Positions 47,606 to 56,591 are shown, numbered from the stretch's first letter. The stretch is DNA of 64,000 bases from Neobacillus pocheonensis (GCA_023702235.1 JAMQCR010000001.1:3100001-3164000); one strand, 5' to 3'. The notes: generated by a model from the letters alone, not told the origin. Program-made: numbers and translations.

Positions 47606-48301
47606 ATGACTACAATTAAACCAACCCATTCATTAGAAATAAAAGAATTACTTAAATTTGCTGATCGGAGATTTAGAAATGAAAGAGGAACTTATCTTTT
47701 TCAAGAAGGTATGTTAGCCGGAGAGCTATATATTATTATTTCTGGTAAAGTTCAAATCAGCAAAATCACCACGGACGGACGTGAACTTTCCTTAAGAATT
47801 TGTGGAGAAAATGATATTTGTGGAGAATTAACTTTATTTACCCATGACCCCAGATATTTATTAAGTGCCAAGATCTTGGAAGAAGGCGAAGTCGTCGCCA
47901 TTAAAAAAGACGTTATTGAAAGTGAAATTTTCCAAAACAGTAAGCTTGCTTTTGAATTCATGAAATGGATGAGTGATCATTTTCGAAAAACCCAAACAAA
48001 ATTTCGTGATCTTGTTTTGAACGGAAAACGCGGTGCCCTTTTTTCTACTCTCATTCGGATGTCTAATAGCTACGGTATTCATAAAGAAAAGGAAATTCTA
48101 ATTGATTTACCATTAACCAATCAAGAGCTAGCTAATTTTTGTGGAACCTCCAGAGAAAGTACAAACCGGATCCTAAGTGACCTAAAAAAAGATAATATCA
48201 TTTCCATTAAAAAGGGGAAAATTTCAATTTTGGATTTGCACTATTTAAAAGATGAAATTGGCTGTGAAAATTGTCCGGCTGTTTATTGCAATATTGAGTA
48301 A
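47606..48301 (+). CDS. Crp/Fnr-family regulator, copy 2
   Basis: Second Fnr-like regulator, 231 aa, clearly paralogous to the one at 41608 along its whole length. The sensing domain contains LFQEGMLAGELYIIISG; the HTH is TNQELANFCGTSRESTNRILSDL; the C-terminus CENCPAVYC keeps the C-x2-C-x4-C cluster motif and FRDLVL keeps the Asp. The recognition helix differs at VV to ST, so its DNA preference may be shifted. GAGGTGGAAG precedes ATG. It lies divergent from moaA. Which copy is the orthologue of B. subtilis Fnr cannot be settled by eye. Confidence 0.9.
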   Translation: MTTIKPTHSLEIKELLKFADRRFRNERGTYLFQEGMLAGELYIIISGKVQISKITTDGRELSLRICGENDICGELTLFTHDPRYLLSAKILEEGEVVAIKKDVIESEIFQNSKLAFEFMKWMSDHFRKTQTKFRDLVLNGKRGALFSTLIRMSNSYGIHKEKEILIDLPLTNQELANFCGTSRESTNRILSDLKKDNIISIKKGKISILDLHYLKDEIGCENCPAVYCNIE

Positions 48302-48411
48302 AGTATTTTTAGGGATGGAATACCATCCCTTTTATTTTGCCTTTAAACAAATTTTCTTCCATTTAACATTTTTCATGAGGCTGCGAATGGGTCAGACCCA
48401 TGAAAATCTAT

Positions 48412-49536
48412 TTATTGCGCTTGTTTTTCTCTTAATTCTTTTGGAATATAGACGCAGAAAGGTTCACTTTCAAGGTAATCACCTGTCATTGCATAAGCTC
48501 TTGACCTTGAACCACCACACACATATCGAAATTCACAAACCCCACATTTGCCCTTAAAAAGATCAGGATTCCTTAAGGATTTAAAGATTGGTGACTCACG
48601 ATAAATTTCCGCAAGCGGTGTTTCACGAACGTTACCAGCTTTTACTGGTAAAAGTCCACTAGGGTAGACATCGCCAATATGCGAGATGAAAACAAACCCA
48701 TTTCCATCATTGACTCCTTTTGGTGCACGTCCAAGGCCATCAATAGATCCGGTTAAACCTTGTTCCGTTAAAGCACTTAAATAATTTATTTCTCCATTCA
48801 GCTCCTTCGCTTCACGCATCTTTTGTTGAATAACAACGCGGCGGTAATGCATTGCTTCTGTTGTTTTGATGTCGAAGGATACCCGCTTACTTAAGTCATA
48901 AAGCCATCTAAATACTTTTTCATGCTGGACAGGTGAAATCATATCTGATACCTGACCTCTTCCAGTTGGGACAAGGAAAAAGACACTCCACAATACACAA
49001 TTCAAATCTTCAACCATTTTTGCCATTTCATCAAGATAATCAATATTATACTTTGAAATGACCGTATTAATTTGAATTGGAATTTCAAGCTCATGCAAAT
49101 AGTTAATTTTCTCCATCGTAAGATCGAAGGACCCGGCGGTGCCTCGGAAATGGTCATGAACCACCGCTGTTGGTCCATCAATACTAAAAGCCCATCGCGA
49201 AAGTCCCGCTTCTTTCGCTTTTTCAATAGCTTCTTTTGTCACATTTGGTGTAGCACTTGGGGTCATCGAAACCCTTACGCTTTTATCCACGGCATATTTG
49301 GCAATTTCAAAAACGTCTTCCCTCATTAGAGGATCGCCACCAGTAAAAACGAGCAGAGGATTGTTCATTTCATATATTTGATCGATTAGATTTTTGCCTT
49401 CTTCGAATGATAGTTCACGCGGGTCCCTCTTATACTGTGCGTCCGCACGGCAATGAAGGCACTTTAATTGACAAGCGCGGGTAAGCTCCCAAATCACAAT
49501 AAACGGGTCCTTATTAAAATCACGGCTAAAAGCCAT
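48412..49536 (-). CDS. Radical SAM/SPASM protein, NirJ/AhbD-like
   Basis: Radical SAM enzyme with a SPASM-type C-terminal cluster region. N-terminal CQLKCLHC (Cys22, 26, 29) and FTGGDPLMR (GGD motif) form the SAM site. The C-terminus has CGVCEFRYVCGGSRSRAYAMTG and a final FCVYIP, the cysteine pattern of heme-pathway (AhbC/AhbD, NirJ) and peptide-modifying members. 374 aa. No peptide precursor gene is seen nearby. The gene lies between fnr copy 2 and yitW behind an Fnr-type promoter, so it acts under low oxygen. Heme or another cofactor maturation is plausible but not proved. Confidence 0.87.
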   Translation of the reverse strand: MAFSRDFNKDPFIVIWELTRACQLKCLHCRADAQYKRDPRELSFEEGKNLIDQIYEMNNPLLVFTGGDPLMREDVFEIAKYAVDKSVRVSMTPSATPNVTKEAIEKAKEAGLSRWAFSIDGPTAVVHDHFRGTAGSFDLTMEKINYLHELEIPIQINTVISKYNIDYLDEMAKMVEDLNCVLWSVFFLVPTGRGQVSDMISPVQHEKVFRWLYDLSKRVSFDIKTTEAMHYRRVVIQQKMREAKELNGEINYLSALTEQGLTGSIDGLGRAPKGVNDGNGFVFISHIGDVYPSGLLPVKAGNVRETPLAEIYRESPIFKSLRNPDLFKGKCGVCEFRYVCGGSRSRAYAMTGDYLESEPFCVYIPKELREKQAQ

Positions 49537-49591
49537 ATGAAACGCCTCCTAAAAAACGGCCATTTCAAAAACAACAGCCTTAATACTCTGT

Positions 49592-49634
49592 ATTATAAAG
49601 GTGTTTATATTTGAAAAAAGTGAATTACTTCACT
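49592..49634 (-). promoter_or_regulatory. Fnr-dependent promoter of the radical SAM gene
   Basis: AGTGA-ATTACT-TCACT at 49619-49634 (a symmetric site), followed on the minus strand by TATAAT at 49592-49597. Box centre to implied start is 41.5 bases. The gene start is 49 bases beyond. Confidence 0.88.
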
Positions 49635-49663
49635 AACTATGCGTTTTATTTGTCCGAATTGTG

Positions 49664-49696
49664 AAGAAAAAAACAGCAGAAATTTCTGCTGTTTTT
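49664..49696. terminator. yitW terminator
   Basis: Perfect dyad AAACAGCAGAAA / TTTCTGCTGTTT with A/T runs; the minus strand reading ends yitW. Confidence 0.85.
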
Positions 49697-49713
49697 TAGG
49701 AAACGTCAATGGC

Positions 49714-50022
49714 TTACCGAATTCCAAGAGCAATTTTCGCATATCGAGACATCATTTCTTTGTTCCATGGCGGGTTAAAAACGATATTAACATCCACATC
49801 CTTGATTTCCGGAATATCAGCTAATGATCTTTTCACCTGGTCAACGATTGTTCCGGCAAGTGGACAGCCCATTGAAGTTAAAGTCATGGTCACCGTAACT
49901 TTTCCTTCCTCGTCCATCTCTACATTATAAACTAAACCTAAATTCACAATATCAATACCTAGTTCAGGGTCAACGACAAGCTCTAAAGCACCCATGATAT
50001 TCTCTTTTAAATCCTCATTCAT
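49714..50022 (-). CDS. yitW: DUF59 metal-sulfur cluster assembly factor (YitW/SufT-like)
   Basis: 102-aa protein of the MIP18/SufT/PaaD family that helps assemble Fe-S clusters. Conserved start GALELVVDPELGIDIVNLGLVY with the DPE motif, then TLTSMGCPLAG with the single conserved Cys, and FNPPWNKEMMS. Normal length. AGGAGTGG precedes ATG. It is next to Fe-S proteins (radical SAM, MoaA, Fnr, ScdA), and opposite yitU, as in the B. subtilis yit region. Confidence 0.9.
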   Translation of the reverse strand: MNEDLKENIMGALELVVDPELGIDIVNLGLVYNVEMDEEGKVTVTMTLTSMGCPLAGTIVDQVKRSLADIPEIKDVDVNIVFNPPWNKEMMSRYAKIALGIR

Positions 50023-50276
50023 CTTAAATCCACTCCTATCTTATCGGTACTATTCATTAGTATAAAATATATCATTAAGTATATAAGCTATTTAGACCTT
50101 TTGGTGTGAATTTTTTTACAGGTAAGATATAAAATTGTTAACATAGTATTTATAGAGGTATGAAATAACAATTTCCATGGAAAGTAAAAAATTCATAGTT
50201 GTAGTGTATCATGTAGATATACTTTTCCTAAAGCAAAGCATTTATTGTTAAAAAATAAAAAATAAAAGGAGTCCTT

Positions 50277-51089
50277 ATGACAGAGAGACATTTGATTGCA
50301 TTAGATTTGGATGGCACATTATTAAAAGATGATAAAACGATCTCTTTAAAAAATAAGGAAATTTTAAAAAAGGCAAGAGAAAATGGACATATTGTGATGA
50401 TTGCTACAGGCCGACCATACAGATCTAGTGAAATGTATTACCACGAGATGGAATTGGACACACCAATTGTTAATTTTAATGGAGCTTTTATGCATCACCC
50501 TCGTAACCTTAGCTGGGGCTTTTATCATGAACCGCTGGATATAAAAGTTGCCAAGGATATTGTCGAGGCTTGCAGATCATTTCAGTTTCACAATATTATC
50601 GCTGAAGTGATTGATGATGTTTATTTCCATTATCATGATGAAAAATTATTGGATATTTTTGGATTTGGAAATCCCAAAATTACAACAGGCGATTTGTGTA
50701 ATTATTTAAATGAGTCACCGACGAGCATGTTAATTCATACTGAAGAAGAAGAATTAAAAATTATCCGACAGCATTTATCCGAAATACATGCAGAAGTAAT
50801 TGATCATCGGACCTGGGCAGCACCGTGGCATGTAATCGAAATCATCAAATCAGGCTTAAATAAAGCTGTAGGCTTTAAAAAGGCTTCTGACTATTTTCAA
50901 ATTCCACCAGAAAGAATTATTGCCTTTGGTGATGAGGATAATGACCTTGAAATGCTTGAATTTGCCGGTCATGGTATTGCCATGGGGAATGCCATTGATA
51001 AGGTGAAAAATATTGCAAAGGAAGTCACCTTAACCAATGAGGAAGATGGCATAGGTGTATATTTAGCCGATTTATTAAAGATAAAATAG
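50277..51089 (+). CDS. yitU: Cof-type HAD phosphatase YitU
   Basis: Haloacid dehalogenase-family hydrolase of the Cof/IIB group, 270 aa. Motif I LDLDGTLL (nucleophile Asp10), motif II ATGRP, motif III Lys in SGLNKAVG, and motif IV FGDEDNDLEML are all present. B. subtilis YitU is a minor FMN-type phosphatase among several (family knowledge). AAAGGAG precedes ATG. Substrate not certain. Confidence 0.92.
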   Translation: MTERHLIALDLDGTLLKDDKTISLKNKEILKKARENGHIVMIATGRPYRSSEMYYHEMELDTPIVNFNGAFMHHPRNLSWGFYHEPLDIKVAKDIVEACRSFQFHNIIAEVIDDVYFHYHDEKLLDIFGFGNPKITTGDLCNYLNESPTSMLIHTEEEELKIIRQHLSEIHAEVIDHRTWAAPWHVIEIIKSGLNKAVGFKKASDYFQIPPERIIAFGDEDNDLEMLEFAGHGIAMGNAIDKVKNIAKEVTLTNEEDGIGVYLADLLKIK

Positions 51090-51200
51090 CCAATAAATTA
51101 GCCATTGTTTACCTAAATGAACGTTCATTTGATGGACATACTAATTATTGAGGCAGCGTTGCTGTTTCAAGAGAAGCTTGTGCATATTGGAGGGATTCGA

Positions 51201-51352
51201 ATGGGTAAACGAAACAAATCAAAACGCTTTGTCCAACAAGGAAAAGATACGGTAAGCAAGCATGCTGAGCGTATCCCCTATCACATGACCTATGCTGAAG
51301 CAGAAGCTCAGAAAATGGCAATGTGCATGAATCCTCGCTTGGAGGAATTTGA
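51201..51352 (+). CDS. Small conserved hypothetical protein, frameshifted at the 3' end
   Basis: Basic protein of about 50 aa starting MGKRNKSKRFVQQGKD with the motif HAERIPYHMTYAEAEAQ. GGAGGG lies seven bases before ATG. As sequenced the frame runs on into the next gene, but if one T is restored at 51332 (AATCC to AATTCC) it ends NSSLGGI with TGA at 51350-51352, two bases before the start of the DUF3813 gene, whose own ribosome site it would overlap. I interpret it as a separate gene. Function unknown; the composition suggests a spore or nucleic-acid-associated protein (inference). Confidence 0.6.
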
Positions 51353-51353
51353 A

Positions 51354-51554
51354 ATGGGTAACCAACTGTTCCAGGAAGCAAGAAGATTTGTTGAAATGGC
51401 GAAGTCTGCCAACCCTGCTGACCGCGATTCTACAATTGCAAAAGCGAAGAATGCATTAAGCTCTGCTTATGCTAATTCGACTGTCGCTGAGCAAAGTCAG
51501 CTCCAACAGATGCAAAATGAGCTTGATCAAGTAAATCAAAATCAGCTTAAATAA
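51354..51554 (+). CDS. DUF3813 family protein
   Basis: 66-aa helical protein starting MGNQLFQEARRFVEMAKS, matching DUF3813, unknown function. GGAGG lies eight bases before ATG, which is strong support for an independent start although the current sequence reads through from the upstream gene. Rich in Ala, Gln and Asn; probably a coiled helix pair. Followed by a long terminator. Confidence 0.75.
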   Translation: MGNQLFQEARRFVEMAKSANPADRDSTIAKAKNALSSAYANSTVAEQSQLQQMQNELDQVNQNQLK

Positions 51555-51598
51555 GAAAAGGCGGAAGCGTTTATACATAAGCGCTTCCGCTTTTCTTA
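51552..51598. terminator. Strong terminator after the DUF3813 gene
   Basis: About 16-pair stem (TAAGAAAAGGCGGAAGCG with its complement) and a 12-base loop. It also serves the convergent Gmad2 gene. Confidence 0.9.
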
Positions 51599-51991
51599 CT
51601 TAAATCTTTGCAAAATAATTGGGTATGAATTCATTATTCGCCCTTCCCTATTTCGTTCATAAAGATTTATTAATAATGTCCCGTTATCTGGGAGTGTTTC
51701 TTTAGGGATTTGGATTTGAATTTGAATTGGTTCCCAATTCAAATCCTTATCTTTCATAAAAACCTGTTTTTCTTTAATATATTCCACATGACCATCTTCA
51801 ACCGAAAAATAAAATGTCCCCTCTAACGGTCTAGCTTCCCCTCTGACAAGATAATTTCCATTACTACCTTCCGCTTTTACATTACGAAATGCATTTATTT
51901 GATATTCATCCATTTGCCTATCACCGTCTATTGCAAATGCTGTTAGAGCAAATGGGGGAAAAAGCATGATTGCACATAATAAACTTCGCAT
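51596..51991 (-). CDS. Exported Gmad2 immunoglobulin-like domain protein
   Basis: Secreted protein of 131 aa. A signal peptide (about residues 1-20, LLCAIMLFPPFALTAFA) precedes a single Gmad2 domain, an immunoglobulin-like fold found in proteins linked to spore germination. Recognisable strands: VKAEGSNGNYLVRGEARPLEGTFYFSVEDGH and LINLYERNREG. AGGAGGAGAAT precedes ATG. No membrane anchor. Lies next to yitT; its function is inferred only from the domain. Confidence 0.78.
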   Translation of the reverse strand: MRSLLCAIMLFPPFALTAFAIDGDRQMDEYQINAFRNVKAEGSNGNYLVRGEARPLEGTFYFSVEDGHVEYIKEKQVFMKDKDLNWEPIQIQIQIPKETLPDNGTLLINLYERNREGRIMNSYPIILQRFK

Positions 51992-52006
51992 CTATTCTCC
52001 TCCTTT

Positions 52007-52849
52007 TTAATCACGTCGAAAGAATCCATAAACTCCTGTGGTTTGAATGATATTAGTAAAAGCATTAGGATCTACTTCTTTAATAATTCTTTCTAAATCA
52101 AACAGCTCATAACGGGTGATGACAATCATCATCATATCTCTTGCTTCGTTTGAAAATGCTCCTTTCGCCGGAATCATCGTGATGCCTCTGACCAGTTTTG
52201 CCTGAATCGCTTTTTTGAGTTCATCGGCTTTTTTCGTAATAATCAGTGCTGTTAGTTTAGCATGCCTTGTATGGATGGCATCTATCACTCTAGTTGATGT
52301 GTATAATGTAACCAGAGTATATAATGCTTTTTCCCAGCCAAAAAGAAATCCAGCCGTCGTAATAATAATGCCATTTAGTAAAAACAAATAGGTACCAACC
52401 GGTTTGTCCTTCATGCGAGATAAAACCATTGCAATAATATCTAGCCCACCCGTAGAAGCTCCCCATTTAAGTGTAATTCCAACCCCAGCTGCTAGAATTA
52501 CTCCACCAAAAACAGCATTAAGAAGAATATCGTGTGATACCTCATTTATTGGAATTAGTGTCAAAAATAACGAGGAAAGTAATACACTAAGGAAACTAAA
52601 GATAGTGAAGGATTTTCCAACCTTTATCCAACCTAATATAGCTACCGGAATGTTCAGCAGCAGTAATAAAAAACCCATCGAGATATTTAGTGGTGTATGT
52701 TCACTTAACACTTTTGATAACAATTGGGCGATACCAGTGAATCCACTTGAATAAACATTTGCGGGTATGAGAAATAAATTCATCGAAATTGCGTTTAACA
52801 ATGCACCAACTACAACGATGATTACCTTTTTAGTTTGAAGCCAAAGCAT
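52007..52849 (-). CDS. yitT: YitT family membrane protein
   Basis: Membrane protein of the YitT/DUF161 family, 280 aa. Five or six helices occupy residues 5-175 with the conserved GASTGGLDIIA loop; the C-terminal ~80 residues form the cytosolic DUF2179 domain (GITMIPAKGAFSN, PNAFTNIIQTTGVYG). Transport role proposed for the family but the substrate is unknown. The start MLWLQTKK has AAAGGAG upstream; the earlier frame lacks one. Divergent from the DegV gene. Confidence 0.9.
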   Translation of the reverse strand: MLWLQTKKVIIVVVGALLNAISMNLFLIPANVYSSGFTGIAQLLSKVLSEHTPLNISMGFLLLLLNIPVAILGWIKVGKSFTIFSFLSVLLSSLFLTLIPINEVSHDILLNAVFGGVILAAGVGITLKWGASTGGLDIIAMVLSRMKDKPVGTYLFLLNGIIITTAGFLFGWEKALYTLVTLYTSTRVIDAIHTRHAKLTALIITKKADELKKAIQAKLVRGITMIPAKGAFSNEARDMMMIVITRYELFDLERIIKEVDPNAFTNIIQTTGVYGFFRRD

Positions 52850-52979
52850 TCCGCTATCTCCTTTATGATTCAAATTGATTGCTTTTTTTTACTTCTTCTA
52901 ACAAATAGATAATTGTATTTTTAGGTTGAAACCGATAAACTGAAACTAAAATATAATAGCTTGAAAGCAGGTGAGCTTC

Positions 52980-53840
52980 ATGCAAGTAAAGATACTAGCT
53001 GACAGCGCATGCGATCTACCCCTAAGTTTTTACATTGAAAACAATGTCACACTACTCCCTTTAAAAGTTCATGTAAACGGTCAGGAATACGAAGATGTTA
53101 AAAATATTGATTCGAAAACTGTGTATGATGCAATCCGCAGCGGGAATGTACCAAAAACATCCCAAGCTTCCCCCCTACTGTTTGAAGAAACCTTCACGAA
53201 AATGGCTGAAAATAATGAAGATGGAATCTACATTGCATTTTCCTCAGAACTTTCAGGAACGTATCAGACCGCTGTTATGATTCTTGACCAAGTAAAGGAA
53301 AAATATCCAAGTTTTAATCTAACCATAGTTGACACCAAATGTGCCTCACTCGGACAGGGGTTAATCGTTAAGGAAGCTGCTAAGCTCGCTGCAAACAATG
53401 TTTCCAAAGAGGAGATTCTAAATGATGTACACTTCAGAGTCCGGCATATGGAACATCTTTTTACAGTTGAGGATTTAGATTATTTAGCAAAAGGCGGTAG
53501 GGTTTCCAAAGCATCCGCATTCCTTGGTGGTTTATTAAATATAAAACCAATCTTAAATGTCGAAGATGGGAAGCTCGTCCCGATTGAAAAAATCCGGGGA
53601 AAAAAGAAAGTGTTACGACGATTAATCGAAATCATGAAGGAACGTGGATCATTTTTATCTGACCAAATAATTGGTATAAGTCATGCCGATAATGAAGAAA
53701 CGGCTCTAGAAGTGAAAGCCATGATTGAGGAAGAATTCCATCCGAAAGAGGTATATATTTCTTCAATTGGATCAGCTATTGGTGCCCATACAGGCGCAGG
53801 AACCATTTCTATCTTTTTTTTAACTCAATTGCCATCATAA
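52980..53840 (+). CDS. yitS: DegV family fatty-acid-binding protein YitS
   Basis: DegV-fold protein of 286 aa; family members hold a fatty acid and act with fatty acid kinase FakA (family knowledge). The N-terminal KILADSACDLP signature and the loop SQASP with a conserved Thr/Ser set contact the carboxylate; the C-terminal domain has SIGSAIGAHTGAGT. GCAGGTGAG precedes ATG, and the earlier in-frame GTG overlaps it. A terminator follows. Confidence 0.92.
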   Translation: MQVKILADSACDLPLSFYIENNVTLLPLKVHVNGQEYEDVKNIDSKTVYDAIRSGNVPKTSQASPLLFEETFTKMAENNEDGIYIAFSSELSGTYQTAVMILDQVKEKYPSFNLTIVDTKCASLGQGLIVKEAAKLAANNVSKEEILNDVHFRVRHMEHLFTVEDLDYLAKGGRVSKASAFLGGLLNIKPILNVEDGKLVPIEKIRGKKKVLRRLIEIMKERGSFLSDQIIGISHADNEETALEVKAMIEEEFHPKEVYISSIGSAIGAHTGAGTISIFFLTQLPS

Positions 53841-53848
53841 ACTTTTAA

Positions 53849-53885
53849 TAAAAACAGAGCGAGGTTGGACCCCGCTCTGTTTTTA
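53849..53885. terminator. yitS terminator
   Basis: Thirteen-pair stem TAAAAACAGAGCG / CGCTCTGTTTTTA with an 11-base loop; also serves the convergent DUF3941 gene. Confidence 0.9.
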
Positions 53886-54014
53886 TTTATGATCTGTTTT
53901 CTTAGAATATTGATTTTTTCCTGCTTGACGATTTTTTTCGCGCATCATATTTTTCTCATGATGAAGTGCATTATTGTCTTTTGCTTTTTTATCATTATCT
54001 GAAGTATGTGGCAT
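53883..54014 (-). CDS. DUF3941-like small hydrophilic protein
   Basis: 43-aa very polar protein, Lys/Asn/His-rich (MPHTSDNDKKAKDNN at the start, MMREKNRQAGKNQYSKK near the end). AAAGGAG lies eight bases before ATG. The composition and pattern resemble DUF3941 small proteins of Bacillaceae. The stop codon overlaps the shared terminator. Function unknown. Confidence 0.7.
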   Translation of the reverse strand: MPHTSDNDKKAKDNNALHHEKNMMREKNRQAGKNQYSKKTDHK

Positions 54015-54086
54015 AATACTTACTCCTTTCAACTTCACTTTCTGTATTTAGTGTAATCAATTCGAAGAGGAGTATGTAATGTTTGA

Positions 54087-54950
54087 CTATTCTTTTTTGG
54101 CGTAGGTCCAGCTTCCTTCCTGATAAACTTTTCCATCCTTCATCAATTTTCCTAGAGCACGCTTAAACGCACTTTTACTTAAACCGAAGCGGTCTTGGAT
54201 ATCTTCTGGCATACTTTTATCATTATATGGCATTGCACCATTTCTACTCATTAAATATTCGAAAATCTGCTCTGCATCAAGGTCTTGCACTTCCTCTTTT
54301 CTTGCAAGTAACGAAACATTGATCGTTCCATCTTCTTTTACATCAATAATACGACCTTCAATCTTTTCTCCTAAGCGAGGCTCCTGTGGTCTTTGGGACT
54401 CATGAATGAATCCTTTAAATCCCTCAATGGTATAGACCCAGCTCCCAACCTTTGCGGTTCTGTATATATGTCCTTGAACATTTTTGTTAAAGTTTTCTCT
54501 TGTTGCTTTTACCGAAATCGATTGAATAACTTGATCACTGGCTAGCCTCGCGTATATAAGATTGCTGCGATTCACCCTTAATGTAATGTAGACTAAATCC
54601 CCTATCTTTGGCCAAACTGACTTATGTACTGGGAGATCATCTGCACCCAATAAAATATCCTTTTTTATTCCAATATCCAAGAAGACTCCTAATTCTGGAT
54701 TCGTATCTGTAACCTTTACCCAGGCATAGCGGCCTACAGCAACTTCAGGAATGTATGTGGAAGCTGATGTTCTGCCTTGAGAATCAACATAGAGAAACAC
54801 TTCGACTTGGTCTCCATCTTCATATTCTTGATGAGTCTCATTTATATGCAATAATACATCTTCATTTCCGTCTGTTAAAAAATAACCAAATGTGGTTTTA
54901 CGTGCAACCGTTAATTCAGTTGATTGACCAATAAGTTCTTGTATTGACAT
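54087..54950 (-). CDS. yitL: S1-domain RNA-binding protein CvfB/YitL
   Basis: RNA-binding protein of the CvfB family, 287 aa. Three S1-like beta-barrels followed by a winged-helix domain (about residues 226-285, LDAEQIFEYLMSRNGAMPYNDKSM). In Staphylococcus aureus CvfB affects virulence gene expression (family knowledge). AGGGGAG precedes ATG. Divergent from the yajQ gene. Confidence 0.91.
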   Translation of the reverse strand: MSIQELIGQSTELTVARKTTFGYFLTDGNEDVLLHINETHQEYEDGDQVEVFLYVDSQGRTSASTYIPEVAVGRYAWVKVTDTNPELGVFLDIGIKKDILLGADDLPVHKSVWPKIGDLVYITLRVNRSNLIYARLASDQVIQSISVKATRENFNKNVQGHIYRTAKVGSWVYTIEGFKGFIHESQRPQEPRLGEKIEGRIIDVKEDGTINVSLLARKEEVQDLDAEQIFEYLMSRNGAMPYNDKSMPEDIQDRFGLSKSAFKRALGKLMKDGKVYQEGSWTYAKKE

Positions 54951-55096
54951 GATAACTCCCCTTTTCTTTTATCGGAGCTTTTTCCGGATGGTTGTTTGAA
55001 CTGCTATATTTTACTATAATGTAGCCATAAAGGGAAACTTTAGCAGGAGTGGGATCCTACATACTGTTAGAAATAATAATAAACGGAGGTTTTATT

Positions 55097-55588
55097 ATGT
55101 CTAAAGAAAGCTCATTTGATATTGTGTCCAAAGTAGACTTTTCTGAAGTCACTAATGCTATTACACAAACGATGAAAGAAATTGGCACTCGCTATGACTT
55201 TAAAGGAAGCAAAAGCGATGTTACGCTTGATAAAGAAGAACTTGTCCTTGTTTCAGATGATGAATATAAGATGGATCAGTTAAAAGATGTTTTGCTTGGC
55301 AAAATGATTAAAAGAGGTATTCCAATTAAAAATCTCGATTACGGCAAAATTGAAAAAGCATCCGGTGGGACTGTTCGACAAAGAGCAAAGCTTGCTCAAG
55401 GTATCGATAAAGAGAATGCAAAGAAAATTAATATCATTATTAAAAATAGTGGTGTAAAAGTTAAAAGCCAGGTCCAGGATGATCAAGTCCGCGTTACTGG
55501 AAAAAGCCTTGACGATTTGCAAAAAATAATTTCCCTTGTAAGGGAAGCTGACCTTACCATTGATGTACAATTTATGAATTATCGGTAA
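55097..55588 (+). CDS. yitK: YajQ family nucleotide-binding protein (UPF0234, YitK)
   Basis: 163-aa protein of the YajQ family. Conserved [18 protein letters not shown] start, [12 protein letters not shown], and [14 protein letters not shown] end. Some YajQ proteins bind c-di-GMP in other bacteria, which is of interest because a c-di-GMP riboswitch is in this same window; binding by this member is not shown. The start MSKESSFD has GGAGG upstream. Confidence 0.94.
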   Translation: MSKESSFDIVSKVDFSEVTNAITQTMKEIGTRYDFKGSKSDVTLDKEELVLVSDDEYKMDQLKDVLLGKMIKRGIPIKNLDYGKIEKASGGTVRQRAKLAQGIDKENAKKINIIIKNSGVKVKSQVQDDQVRVTGKSLDDLQKIISLVREADLTIDVQFMNYR

Positions 55589-55602
55589 AAAGCAGAAATT
55601 CC

Positions 55603-55640
55603 TGGCGAAGGGAGTGTTTACTCCTCTCGCCTTTTTTTAT
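55603..55640 (+). terminator. yitK terminator
   Basis: Stem GGCGAAGGGAGT / ACTCCTCTCGCC with a five-base loop and seven T on the + strand. Confidence 0.85.
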
Positions 55641-55717
55641 TGTTACCGGTGGAATCATAATTTCATCATTTTATCTCAAACTATAAAATGTAATTAATCC
55701 TTGGAGGTAAAAATATT

Positions 55718-56591
55718 ATGAGCAACAATCAAAATCAACAAAAACAAACCTTTCCACCACAACATCAAAACCACCAGCCCGGAGTAGAGAGTGAAATGAA
55801 TCCTCGTCCCATTTCTGTCTCCCCCACCTATAAACCAAGTGGAAAATTAGTAGGAAAATCAGCAATCATTACAGGTGGAGACAGTGGTATCGGAAAATCA
55901 GTGGCAATTTATTTTGCGAAGGAAGGCGCTGATGTGGCGATTGTGTACTTAGAAGAACATCAAGATGCGGAAGAAACACAGCAACTGGTTGAAGCGGAAG
56001 GACGCAGATGTTTACTTTATTCCGGAGATATTGGCAGTGAAGACTATTGTAAGGAAATTACCAATAAAACGGTCGAGGAGTTTGGAAAAGTAGATATTCT
56101 AGTGAACAATGCTGCTGAACAGCATCCGCAAAAAAGCCTATTGAATATTACTTCCGCACAGCTTGAAAAAACGTTTCGAACAAATATTTTCTCCTACTTT
56201 TATATGGCGAAAATGGTTCTACCTTATTTAAAAACTGGGGCCTTCCATTATTAACACAGCCTCAATAACTGCATACGACGGAAATGAACAATTATTAGAT
56301 TATTCCGCAACAAAAGGGGCAATTGTATCTTTTACCCGTTCTTTAGCAAAATCGCTGGCACCACAAGGAATTAGAGTAAACGGAGTAGCTCCAGGACCCA
56401 TATGGACTCCGTTAATCCCATCAACTTTTCCCGCAGATCAAGTCGCCACATTTGGCTCGAATACCACGATGGGAAGGGCAGGACAGCCTTATGAACTTGC
56501 ACCAAGCTATGTTTTCCTAGCCTCAGACGACTCCACCTATATAAGTGGCCAAATGCTTCACGTTAACGGTGGAAAAATAGTCAATGGATAA
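55718..56591 (+). CDS. Short-chain dehydrogenase, general-stress type, frameshifted
   Basis: SDR oxidoreductase of the YdaD/YhxC type (about 290 aa). A polar Gln/Asn-rich N-terminal tail of ~45 residues precedes the cofactor motif TGGDSGIGKS, the NNAA motif (VNNAAEQHPQ), catalytic Ser in INTASITAYDG, and YSATKG with the Tyr-x3-Lys pair. The frame breaks near 56241, where GGGGCCTTCC should have one C fewer; corrected, LKTGASIINTASITAY and a C-terminus GGKIVNG. TTGGAGG precedes ATG. Homologues are in the SigB general-stress regulon. The substrate is not known. Confidence 0.86.

Noticed and set aside
51117..51200. Upstream extension of the small gene to 145 aa in total
   Set aside because: The internal ATG at 51201 has GGAGGG at the right spacing, and the extension shows no family signal.
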